Positions 1 through 5,917 of a stretch of 15,109 nt of DNA are shown one piece after another. The stretch lies in the NCBI GenBank assembly GCA_035266845.1, contig DATFMP010000087.1, forward strand, positions 1 to 15,109, given 5' to 3'. Source of the stretch: DATFMP01 sp035266845 (lineage in GTDB: Bacteria; SAR324; JACQKK01). The notes under the pieces are model-generated. The model saw only the letters and a program-made list of their open reading frames with translations. It had not been told where the DNA came from and made no database searches. The position numbers were made by a program, and so were the translations under genes. Positions within the stretch are counted from its first letter, which is position 1. Each line of letters opens with the position of its first letter.

Positions 1-108
1 CACAAGGCCTGCGGTGCGGATTTCCCCGCGGGCCGGGCGGGGGCCGGCGCCGTGGTCAGCCGGGGCGGCTACGTGCTGAGCGGGGTCTGGGTGCGGGGTG
101 AGGACTAG
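1..108 (+). CDS. 3' end of an unidentified protein (partial)
   Basis: Frame 1 is open from the window edge to a TAG at 106-108, giving 35 residues that end in GGYVLSGVWVRGED. The codons are GC-rich at third positions and the stop sits just before a convergent gene, which fits the real C-terminus of a + strand gene whose start lies outside the window. The fragment has no domain I recognise, so I assign no function. Only 12 nt separate its stop from the stop of the facing lipoprotein gene. Confidence 0.4.
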   Translation, partial: HKACGADFPAGRAGAGAVVSRGGYVLSGVWVRGED

Positions 109-123
109 GGCGGGTGAGGACTA
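96..123. repeat. 12-bp direct repeat holding both convergent stop codons
   Basis: GGGTGAGGACTA occurs at 96-107 and again at 112-123. The first copy contains most of the TAG that ends the + strand gene. The second copy ends in CTA, which is the TAG stop of the - strand lipoprotein gene read on the other strand. The match is exact over 12 bases. It could be a small local duplication at the gene junction or coincidence. Confidence 0.5.
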
Positions 124-588
124 TTGCACGCTGAGCAGGAAGTCGGAGCCGGTCGAGTCCGTGCCCTTGATCTGGATGTAAAGCGTGGTGACGCCGGAGC
201 CGGAGGGCACGGTGTAAGTGCAGCTCAGCGAGCCGCTGCCGGTGCCCAACGCGGCGCAGGCAGTCTGGGTGAAACTTGCGTCCGTGAACACCCCCAGGTC
301 GGCATCGGCGACAAGCTGTGTGACGGAGATGATATAAGTCGTGCTATCCGCGACCGGGCTGGCCATGTAGTAGCTGCTGGACGAGCCGCCCACCGTGCTC
401 TGCCGCGATGTGGTGGGGACGGTGATCGATACCGGCGTGCTCTTGGTGCCCTCGGAGGTGAAGTTGTCGCCCGCTTGGCAGCCGGCCAGGGCCAGCAGGG
501 CCGCCAGCGCCAGCACGCACAGCCATGCCGCCCACGCGGTGCGGGCGCGGCGGGCCGGGAAGCGGGAACGGAGCGGGTGCGGTTGCAT
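121..588 (-). CDS. small lipoprotein with a PPC-like beta-sandwich
   Basis: The protein is 155 aa. The chosen ATG (586-588) is preceded by AGGAA six bases upstream; longer in-frame starts only add an arginine-rich leader with no ribosome site. Residues 1-36 form a lipoprotein signal: an Arg-rich start, a hydrophobic stretch, and the lipobox LAGC with the modified Cys at 37. Because +2 is Gln, outer-membrane sorting is likely if Lol rules apply. The mature part is Ser/Thr-rich (41-75), then a predicted all-beta region (about 82-155) with a pattern resembling bacterial pre-peptidase C-terminal domains: YIISV, a DADLGVFTD segment, and a closing TLYIQI...DFLLSV. Cys111 and Cys123 could form a disulfide. 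No enzyme motif is visible. The lipoprotein call is strong and the fold resemblance is tentative. It is transcribed divergently from phoU. Confidence 0.8.
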   Translation of the reverse strand: MQPHPLRSRFPARRARTAWAAWLCVLALAALLALAGCQAGDNFTSEGTKSTPVSITVPTTSRQSTVGGSSSSYYMASPVADSTTYIISVTQLVADADLGVFTDASFTQTACAALGTGSGSLSCTYTVPSGSGVTTLYIQIKGTDSTGSDFLLSVQ

Positions 589-806
589 CGAAGGTTCCTG
601 GGCTGCAAGGGCGGCGCGCGCAAAACGGCCGCCAGCGTTTCCCCTCAGCGTGCCACATTGCGTGGGCCGGCGCCACGGGGGGCGTGGCGGCGGTCGGACT
701 CTGCACACGGGCAGGGCGTCCGCGGGCATCCCGCCCACGCATCGTAACACCACGCAAACAATTGGGCGCTAGGGTGGGTGCGCTGACCCGCCGCCCGGCG
801 GCGCCG

Positions 807-835
807 ATGACATTCGGCCGGGCCGCTGGTAATCT
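807..835 (+). promoter_or_regulatory. possible sigma-70 promoter of phoU
   Basis: A -35-like ATGACA (807-812, one mismatch to TTGACA) is followed after 17 bases by TAATCT (830-835), a weak -10. This would give a leader of about 37 nt before the phoU start. A GC-rich inverted repeat, CGCCGC/GCGGCG (789-803), lies just upstream. No clear Pho box (repeated CTGTCAT-like blocks) is seen. The -10 match is poor, so this is only a candidate. Confidence 0.28.
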
Positions 836-878
836 CAAAAGCTTATAGCAGCGCGCCACCCACCGGCAAAGAGGTGCC

Positions 879-1568
879 ATGAGCATGCACATGCAACGCG
901 AGATCGAGAAGCTGAAGAAGCTCGTGCTCACGCTGGGGGCCGATGTGGAGGAGTGCGTGCACAAGGCCGTGCAGTCGCTGGAATCGCGCGACCGTGCGCT
1001 GGCCGAGCAGGTCATCGGCGGAGATGAGGAGGTCGACCGCTCCGAGGTGTTCCTGGAGGAGGAGTGCCTGAAGATCCTGGCGCTCTACCAGCCGGTGGCC
1101 ATCGACCTGCGCTTCGTGATCGCGGTGCTGAAGATCAACAACGACCTGGAGCGTATCGGCGACCTGGCGGTGAATATCGCCGAGCGCGCCATGTACCTTG
1201 CGGCCCAGGAGCCCGTGGTGATCCCGTTCGACTTCGTCGGGATGGCGGACAAGACGCAGCTCATGCTCAAGCGCAGTCTGGACGCCCTGGTGAACATGGA
1301 CACGCGCGAGGCCTGGGAGGTCTGCGCGATGGACGACGAAGTGGACGCCATCAACCGCCAGATGTACGAGCAGGTGCAGGAGGGCATTCGCCAGCGGCCG
1401 GATCAGATGCCCAGCTTCATCCACTGTCTGTCCACCTCGCGCCACCTGGAGCGCATCGCGGACCACGCCACCAACATCGCCGAGGACGTGATCTACATGG
1501 TCGCCGGCGAGATCGTGCGCCACAAGGCCGAAGACTTCGAGCCGGACCAGGTGACCACCCCCGCCTGA
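879..1568 (+). CDS. phoU: phosphate-specific transport system accessory protein PhoU
   Basis: The protein is 229 aa, the usual length for PhoU. It is a cytoplasmic helical protein made of two similar three-helix halves that bind metal clusters; in the family it links the PstSCAB transporter to the PhoR kinase and keeps the phosphate regulon off when phosphate is ample. Both halves show the signature helix: ERIGDLAVN at residues 91-99 and ERIADHATN at 191-199. Another acidic stretch, DEEVDRSEVFLEEE, falls at about 49-62. The ATG at 879 follows AGAGG with a short 4-nt gap; later in-frame ATGs at 885 and 891 are possible but would trim the usual N-terminus. No pstSCAB, phoB or phoR gene is in the window. 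The gene stands alone, with a hairpin directly after its stop. Confidence 0.96.
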   Translation: MSMHMQREIEKLKKLVLTLGADVEECVHKAVQSLESRDRALAEQVIGGDEEVDRSEVFLEEECLKILALYQPVAIDLRFVIAVLKINNDLERIGDLAVNIAERAMYLAAQEPVVIPFDFVGMADKTQLMLKRSLDALVNMDTREAWEVCAMDDEVDAINRQMYEQVQEGIRQRPDQMPSFIHCLSTSRHLERIADHATNIAEDVIYMVAGEIVRHKAEDFEPDQVTTPA

Positions 1569-1593
1569 GTGCCGCCGGCCGCCGTCGCGGCAC
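1569..1593 (+). terminator. hairpin directly after phoU
   Basis: GTGCCGC (1569-1575) and GCGGCAC (1587-1593) form a perfect 7-bp stem with an 11-nt loop, beginning at the first base after the phoU stop. There is no T-run after it, so it is not a textbook intrinsic terminator. Its position suggests 3'-end protection or a U-less terminator, as often proposed for high-GC genomes. Confidence 0.4.
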
Positions 1594-1771
1594 CACCTCC
1601 CCCCGCAGTGGCCGCGCTGGCCCCGTGCAGCATCCCCGTCGCGCGCCCGTCCCCACCCGTGCGCACGGGCCGCAGTTTGGCCCCCCATTTGCTTGACCCT
1701 GGGTAGAAATCAGCCGCCCCCGGATGGGCGGCGCCCCCGCATCACGTGATCCATTGATGGAGACGCACGGT

Positions 1772-2887
1772 ATGCACCCCGATTCGCATCCGCTGGAATC
1801 CTCCTACGAGCCCACGGGCGACCGCGCCGCGGCGGGGCAGGACGATTCGATGATCCAGGACTTCAATAGCTTCTTCGAAAAGCTCAGCTCGCTGGACCAC
1901 CTGCAATGGTCCGCCGATCCGCAGCCGACCACCGCACCGGCCCAGCCGCCGGCAGGGGCGACGCCCCGCCGCAAGAGCGCGGCCGGCATCCGGCCCGCCA
2001 AGCCCCGCATGACGGTGGTGAAGAGCGATGTGGACCTGGACGATCCGCCGCCGGTGGACATGTCGGCACCCGAGATGCACGGGCGGGCGACGATGCGGGA
2101 CGTGGCGCGTTTCCTCAAGACCACGCTGGTGGGGCTGGTGCTCTTCGCGATGGGACTGGGCGCGGGTTGGGCGGCACTGTCGCTGCCCGGGCGCTTCGAC
2201 CAGGGCATGCCCAGCCTTTCGCATCTGATGGAGCGCATGCGGACGATCACCGTGTCGCGCTTCGGCGCGGAGGCGGGGCAGCCCGGCGGCCTGCATGGGG
2301 TGCAGGGCAGTCAGGCCAGCCCGGGCGCCGCACCGGCGGCCTCAACGGGCAGCGCGGCCAAGGCCGATGCCACCGCCGCGGCCACCGCAGACGCCGATGC
2401 CATCAAGCGCGCGCAGGAAACGGCCGAGCACCTGGACCCCGACGCGGGCATCCAACTGCCCAAGCTGGGCAATACGGTCACGGTGGCGTCCCACGCGAAG
2501 CCGAAGGCGGCTGCCCACGGTGCCTCCAGGGCCAAGGCGCCGCAGCCGGCCACGGCGGCCGCCCATGCCGCCACGCAGGCGGGCGCGGCCCAGGACGGCT
2601 CTGCGACCCCGGCAGCCGCGACGGCCAGCGCAAGCGGGCCGCAGTTCACGCTGCAGGTGGGGGCCTGCTCCTCGTACCGGTGCGTGGAGGCCTACAAGCG
2701 GTTGCTGGCGCCCGCGGTCAATCCGCGCTCGATCAAGGTGGTCACGGAGGGCAATGCCCAGGGCGGCCAGTCCATCCAGCGCATCCGCATCCAGCCCTTG
2801 CAGCGGACCGAGGCCGAGCGTCTCAAGGCTCGCCTGGCGGCCTCCGACGCGCGTTTCAAGGGCGCCTACCTGATCGCGCTGCACTAG
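1772..2887 (+). CDS. single-pass membrane protein with C-terminal SPOR domain
   Basis: The protein is 371 aa. The ATG at 1772 is chosen because TGGAG (1758-1762) lies nine bases upstream; the in-frame ATG at 1724 sits inside the loop of a 7-bp hairpin (1713-1732) and has no good ribosome site. The layout is a hydrophilic cytoplasmic N-terminus (1-114), one transmembrane helix (about 115-138, containing LVGLVLFAMGLGAGW), a long Ala/Pro/Lys-rich periplasmic linker (about 140-288), and a SPOR domain (289-371) starting FTLQVGAC. SPOR domains bind peptidoglycan stripped of stem peptides at division septa, so this is probably an envelope or cell-division protein. The domain has two Cys in GACSSYRC, where most SPOR proteins have non-Cys residues. 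Low-complexity repeats in the linker are typical. The exact role is unknown. Confidence 0.85.
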   Translation: MHPDSHPLESSYEPTGDRAAAGQDDSMIQDFNSFFEKLSSLDHLQWSADPQPTTAPAQPPAGATPRRKSAAGIRPAKPRMTVVKSDVDLDDPPPVDMSAPEMHGRATMRDVARFLKTTLVGLVLFAMGLGAGWAALSLPGRFDQGMPSLSHLMERMRTITVSRFGAEAGQPGGLHGVQGSQASPGAAPAASTGSAAKADATAAATADADAIKRAQETAEHLDPDAGIQLPKLGNTVTVASHAKPKAAAHGASRAKAPQPATAAAHAATQAGAAQDGSATPAAATASASGPQFTLQVGACSSYRCVEAYKRLLAPAVNPRSIKVVTEGNAQGGQSIQRIRIQPLQRTEAERLKARLAASDARFKGAYLIALH

Positions 2888-2915
2888 GCTCTGTCAGGCG
2901 TTAATTTTCGGGTTT

Positions 2916-2948
2916 GCGGAGAAGGGAGGCGCGGCCTCCCTTCTCCGC
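2916..2948. repeat. perfect 15-bp inverted repeat, 3-nt loop
   Basis: GCGGAGAAGGGAGGC (2916-2930) and its exact reverse complement (2934-2948) are separated by GCG. It begins 28 bases after the SPOR gene stop. No T-run follows on either strand, so it is a strong RNA hairpin but not a canonical intrinsic terminator. Confidence 0.75.
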
Positions 2949-2962
2949 ACCTCCTCCCTCTG

Positions 2963-2983
2963 GTAGGGGCCACCGGCCCCTAC
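2963..2983. repeat. 9-bp hairpin of the GGGGCC-nnn-GGCCCC type
   Basis: GTAGGGGCC (2963-2971), loop ACC, then GGCCCCTAC (2975-2983). A related hairpin, TGCGGGGGCC-GTA-GGCCCCTGCA, occurs at 13179-13201 in a different gene gap. The two are therefore probably copies of one repeat family. Confidence 0.65.
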
Positions 2984-3142
2984 ACCCCTACACGAATGGG
3001 GTCCAGGGGGCTTGCTCCCTGGCGGGGGTTCCAAGGGGGCAGCGCCCTCTTTGGCCACGATCTCATCCGAAAACCAAGCCTTGTCGCTCCACCAGGCTCT
3101 GTCTGGAAGCACCAGCGGGCATGGTTCAGCAAGCCCATGCCG

Positions 3143-3224
3143 GTCATTCCGAGCGAAGCGAGGAATCTGTTGTGCGCTGAAACAAAACAGATTCCTCGGC
3201 CAGCTTTGCGTGCCTCGGAATGAC
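3143..3224. mobile_element. REP/MITE-like palindromic element
   Basis: The 82-bp element has perfect 11-bp terminal inverted repeats (GTCATTCCGAG at 3143-3153, CTCGGAATGAC at 3214-3224). A second, perfect 13-bp inner pair (CGAGGAATCTGTT at 3159-3171, AACAGATTCCTCG at 3186-3198) lies inside it. It encodes nothing. The arm sequence resembles intergenic palindromes of the form GTCATT[C/G]CGAGCGAAGCGA, which I recall as widespread across bacteria. Such elements are thought to be moved in trans by REP-associated transposases; no transposase gene is in this window. Confidence 0.65.
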
Positions 3225-3317
3225 AAGTGGCGGCCGATTGACGACGCCGGGCAATTCAAAAAAGCTTGGTGTGATGTCTGCCAGGTAAGGTCAATATTCG
3301 CGGACAAGGCTGGCACT

Positions 3318-3365
3318 GTCAGGGGCGGAGTCCCTGACCACTCCGCCAAGGGCCAAGGCCCTTGG
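3318..3365. repeat. overlapping, mutually exclusive hairpins
   Basis: Three stems share bases. Stem A pairs GTCAGGG (3318-3324) with CCCTGAC (3332-3338). Stem B pairs GGCGGAGT (3324-3331) with ACTCCGCC (3340-3347). Stem C pairs CCAAGGGCC (3346-3354) with GGCCCTTGG (3357-3365). A and B cannot form together as simple hairpins, and B overlaps C by two bases. Confidence 0.6.
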
Positions 3366-3377
3366 AACCCGGCTTTT

Positions 3378-3409
3378 GCGGCAGTGGCCGGCAAGCCGGC
3401 TACTGCCGC
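3378..3409. repeat. 15-bp hairpin with AA loop
   Basis: Positions 3378-3392 pair with 3395-3409 (outer GCGGCAGT/ACTGCCGC, inner GCCGGC/GCCGGC) with a single G-T wobble at 3386/3401 and only AA between the arms. Confidence 0.65.
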
Positions 3410-3421
3410 CCAGACAGGGGG

Positions 3422-3445
3422 TTCGGGGGAAGGTGTTCCCCCGAA
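3422..3445 (-). terminator. hairpin 3' of the outer-membrane barrel gene
   Basis: TTCGGGGGAA (3422-3431) pairs perfectly with TTCCCCCGAA (3436-3445). Read on the - strand it lies 26 bases after the stop of the barrel gene at 3472 and is preceded by CCCGATTT. The same layout (CCCGATTT then a five-G/five-C hairpin) occurs 29 bases after the stop of the - strand lipoprotein gene at 13320. This suggests a shared 3'-end element. No T-run follows. Confidence 0.45.
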
Positions 3446-3471
3446 ATCGGGTGGGCATCTCCAGTCCGCGC

Positions 3472-4008
3472 CTAGAAGCCTACCTTCAAGCCCACCGTGA
3501 ACATTTTGGCGCCCACGCTGGCATCCAGCCCGGATGCCTTCTCCTTCGCCTTGCCGCTGATGGCGTGATAGCCCACGTGCACGTCGAAGACCTCGGCGAA
3601 GGGGATGCCCACGTTCACGAAGAGCTGGGTCATGGTGGCGGTATCGAACGCCCCGGCACCCGCCGGCGTGTCGAACTCGCCCTTGCCCACACCCGCACCT
3701 AGCCGCAGATTGATCACCGGCACCGGCGCGTCGAAGTACACGTCCACCATGGTGACCTTGTTCTCCAGGCTGTTGCCCGTGCCGGGCACGGTGCCGGTCA
3801 CCTTGTACGATTCGCCGCCGATGCCAATCAGAAAGGGCAGTGAGACGCCCACGATCACGCCGCTGGCCTTGTCCGCGTTGAGGGCGGACTCGTTGAACTT
3901 GTAGGAAACGGGGGTGTCCACCGATACGGAGAAGGTATCGGCCCAGGAGGTGCCCGCCGCCAGCAGCAACACGGCGGTGATCGCCAGTCCCTTGAACAGT
4001 GCTTTCAT
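3472..4008 (-). CDS. outer-membrane beta-barrel protein (paralog 1)
   Basis: The protein is 178 aa. A Sec signal peptide covers residues 1-23 (cut after TSWA, before DTFSV). The mature part (about 155 aa) alternates hydrophobic and polar residues in short strands rich in Gly and aromatics, and the protein ends in VGLKVGF. A terminal Phe is the usual recognition signal for BAM-dependent barrel assembly. Length fits a small barrel of around eight strands. It is clearly related to the protein at 4951-5493, sharing VGVSLP, a YKVTG stretch, VTM.D, G.GKG.F, VG.PF and HVGY at matching positions. The start has GGAA six bases upstream. It is the last gene of a - strand cluster with a TauE/SafE exporter 73 nt upstream. 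No specific ligand is known; the barrel assignment is an inference from the pattern. Confidence 0.8.
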   Translation of the reverse strand: MKALFKGLAITAVLLLAAGTSWADTFSVSVDTPVSYKFNESALNADKASGVIVGVSLPFLIGIGGESYKVTGTVPGTGNSLENKVTMVDVYFDAPVPVINLRLGAGVGKGEFDTPAGAGAFDTATMTQLFVNVGIPFAEVFDVHVGYHAISGKAKEKASGLDASVGAKMFTVGLKVGF

Positions 4009-4081
4009 GGCAATTCCATTGGATGGATGAAGGAGTCCGCGATGCCGCGCACCTCGATGCGCGCCGCCCGCGGGTTGGTGG

Positions 4082-4852
4082 CTAGTGCAACAGCAGATAC
4101 GCTCCTACGCACAGCAGGGCCACCGCGAGTGCCTGACCGAGTCGCCGCCGCGGAAGCACACGCGCGAGTGCCAGGCCGGCGAAACCGGTCAGCGCCCCCA
4201 CGGCCAGGAAGCCAGCCGTCCCGGTGAGATCGGTCTGGCCCGCCGACAGATAGCGAAGCCCGGTGGTTCCCGCGAACACGGCGATGGGCACCAGGGCGAT
4301 GCCTGCGGCCATGGCCACATCTATGTCCAGGATGAACATCAGCGCCGGCACGATCATGAAGCCGCCACCGACCGCGAAGAACCCGGACACCAACCCCACC
4401 ACGAACGCGGTGGGCATGAGGCGCCACAGGGTGGCGCCCGAAACGCGCAGGGCGGCAAGACCGGAGGCGGCGTCCGTGGCATCCTCGCCCCCGGCCAGCC
4501 GGGTGCTGGAGAAATACACCCACCCGGCGATGAGCAGCACGAGCAGCCCCAGCAGAAACACCAGCCGGGCCCCCGGGACGATCAATCCCAGATTGGCGCC
4601 GGCGTACGTGCCCAGCATGCCGGGCAGGGCGAATGCGATGCCGGCCGTCAGATGGGTATCGCCTCGCCGCCAGCGCAGCGCGAGCAGCACAAGGGCCACC
4701 AGAGCCACGCCCAGCGCATTGGTGCCCAGTGCGCCGTGGGACGAGAGGTTGGCCGCCTGCAGCAGCAAGGGCAGGCCTACCACTGTGCCTCCAGCGCCGA
4801 ACAGGCCCAACACCAGCCCGGCGACCCCGCCGCCGATCAATGCCCATCCCAT
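4082..4852 (-). CDS. TauE/SafE family inner-membrane anion exporter
   Basis: The protein is 256 aa, typical of the family, with about eight transmembrane helices in two related halves. The repeated family signature is present twice: GLVLGLFGAGGTVVGLPLLL near residues 12-31 and GLVSGFFAVGGGFMIVPALM near 153-172. Characterised members export sulfite, sulfoacetate or other small anions, or act in taurine and sulfonate metabolism; the substrate here cannot be read from sequence. The ATG at 4852 has a weak GAG-containing ribosome site. It lies between two paralogous outer-membrane barrel genes on the same strand, 98 nt after the first and 73 nt before the second. This suggests co-transcription and possibly transport across both membranes. 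No sulfur-metabolism enzyme is nearby to fix the substrate. Confidence 0.92.
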   Translation of the reverse strand: MGWALIGGGVAGLVLGLFGAGGTVVGLPLLLQAANLSSHGALGTNALGVALVALVLLALRWRRGDTHLTAGIAFALPGMLGTYAGANLGLIVPGARLVFLLGLLVLLIAGWVYFSSTRLAGGEDATDAASGLAALRVSGATLWRLMPTAFVVGLVSGFFAVGGGFMIVPALMFILDIDVAMAAGIALVPIAVFAGTTGLRYLSAGQTDLTGTAGFLAVGALTGFAGLALARVLPRRRLGQALAVALLCVGAYLLLH

Positions 4853-4950
4853 GCGTTCAACTCATCCAGCGGTGGGGAGCGCACCGGCCACGGCGGGGCA
4901 GCTAGCCGTCGCGGATGCGCCGGGTGGCGGAGCGCTCGGCGAGGTTCCCA

Positions 4951-5493
4951 TCAGAAGCCCATCTTGAGGCCGATGGTGGCCATGCGGGCGTCCAGGTTCA
5001 CCTTGCCGCTGGTGCCGACGTTGGCTTCGCCGCGGATGACGCGGTAGCCCACGTGGGCATCGAACGCCCCGCCGAAGGGCACGCCCACGGAGAAGAAGGC
5101 CTGCGCCAGGCCCGCGTCCGAGAAGGGCACCGTGGCGGGCACCGTGGCGAAGCGTCCCTTGCCCAGGCCCACCCCCAGCACCAGGTTGGCGGCGGGGAAG
5201 GGCACGTCCAGGTAGGCGTCCAGCATCGTCACCTTGTATTCGAACTCCGTGTCCGGCGGCGTGGGGTTGGCGATCTTGCCCGTCACCTTGTACGCCTCCA
5301 GCCCGACGCCCAGCAGGGACGGCAGCGAAACCCCGACCAGCAGGCCGCGGGGGCTGGTGTCCTTCAGGCTCGACTCCTTGAACGTATAGACGATGGGAAC
5401 GTCCGCCGTGACCGATAGCGCATCGGCCCAGGCCGGCGCGGCGGCGGCCAGCAGCAAGGCCGCGGTCAGAATCCCTGCGCGCAACGTCCTCAT
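4951..5493 (-). CDS. outer-membrane beta-barrel protein (paralog 2)
   Basis: The protein is 180 aa. The start at 5493 gives MRTLRAGILTAALLLAAAA, which lines up residue for residue with the signal peptide of the paralog at 3472-4008. Upstream in-frame starts (5508, 5583) would place extra charged residues before the signal; the ribosome site is weak for all choices. The signal is cut after PAWA. The mature part shares with the paralog VGVSLP, EAYKVTG, KVTM.DAY.DVPFP, LG.GLGKG.F, VGVPFG..FD.HVGY, and a C-terminal TIGLKMGF with terminal Phe. This fits a small outer-membrane barrel. It is the first gene of the barrel-TauE-barrel cluster. The two barrels are diverged enough (loop lengths and the central insert differ) to be an old duplication rather than a recent one. 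The function is unknown. Confidence 0.8.
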   Translation of the reverse strand: MRTLRAGILTAALLLAAAAPAWADALSVTADVPIVYTFKESSLKDTSPRGLLVGVSLPSLLGVGLEAYKVTGKIANPTPPDTEFEYKVTMLDAYLDVPFPAANLVLGVGLGKGRFATVPATVPFSDAGLAQAFFSVGVPFGGAFDAHVGYRVIRGEANVGTSGKVNLDARMATIGLKMGF

Positions 5494-5917
5494 CACGGAT
5501 CCGGGCATGGGTTGTCTCGATCTGCAGGGAGTGGGCATGCCTTCGCTTCGTCGCGCCATCCGTCCAACGGCCAGGGCCATCATCTATCTGCAAGGCCCAC
5601 ACCACCGGGGAGCCGATCCATTCCGCCGGCACGAGGCAAGCCCTGCAGGCGCGGTCGGAGGCGCCTTGGCGGGGCCCGCACCGGGTCCCTCGATGCTAGC
5701 ATGTCGCCTGACAAAGCACAGGGGCGGTGCATGTGGCGGGTGTGCGCGGCCACAGTGTGGCGATCCCGCCTCACCGGCTGCCGCCCGCACCCATCATGGC
5801 GCTGCGCTTGCACGGCAGCGGGAGTGGAGCGCGCCCGGCGACTCCGAGCCGTTGGTGCCGTCTTCGATTTTGTATTAGCATTGCTTTTTGTTGCTCGAAT
5901 CCATTGCAGGTAAGGCC
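5494..5917. other. divergent intergenic region (424 bp)
   Basis: This gap separates the - strand barrel cluster from the + strand carbamoyltransferase gene, so both promoters should lie here. The last 50 bases before the enzyme gene (5861-5910) are much more AT-rich than the surroundings and include TATTAG (5873-5878), a possible -10 with only a weak TTGGTG (5852-5857) upstream at a short spacing. A perfect 10-bp palindrome ATGCTAGCAT lies at 5693-5702. I see no convincing gene, ArgR box or terminator. Confidence 0.4.

Larger units (their letters stand above)
2888..3471. repeat. gene-free array of consecutive inverted repeats
   Basis: This 584-bp gap between the SPOR gene and the convergent barrel gene contains a row of hairpins: 2916-2948, 2963-2983, 3003-3022, 3031-3054, 3143-3224, 3318-3365 (overlapping stems), 3378-3409 and 3422-3445. 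AGGCTCTGTC is repeated directly at 2886-2895 and 3094-3103. Open frames here have no ribosome sites or protein-like composition. The arrangement resembles stacked REP/BIME-type intergenic repeats; a transcription-ending or RNA-stabilising role is possible. Confidence 0.8.

Noticed and set aside
843..1688. Open frame antisense to phoU
   Set aside because: The opposite strand encodes a clear PhoU. The antisense product is rich in His, Arg and Gly with no recognisable pattern.
2916..2948. Classical Rho-independent terminator after the SPOR gene
   Set aside because: The stem is excellent but no T-run follows on either strand, so it is listed as an inverted repeat only.
2888..3471. CRISPR array
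   Set aside because: The repeats are palindromes of differing sequence and there is no regular repeat-spacer period or cas gene.
2894..3500. Overlapping open frames within the hairpin array
   Set aside because: They translate palindromic repeats, overlap each other on both strands, and lack ribosome sites.
4005..5047. Long frames on both strands overlapping the TauE/SafE gene
   Set aside because: They are out-of-frame shadows. Only the 4082-4852 frame shows transmembrane helices and the repeated family motif.
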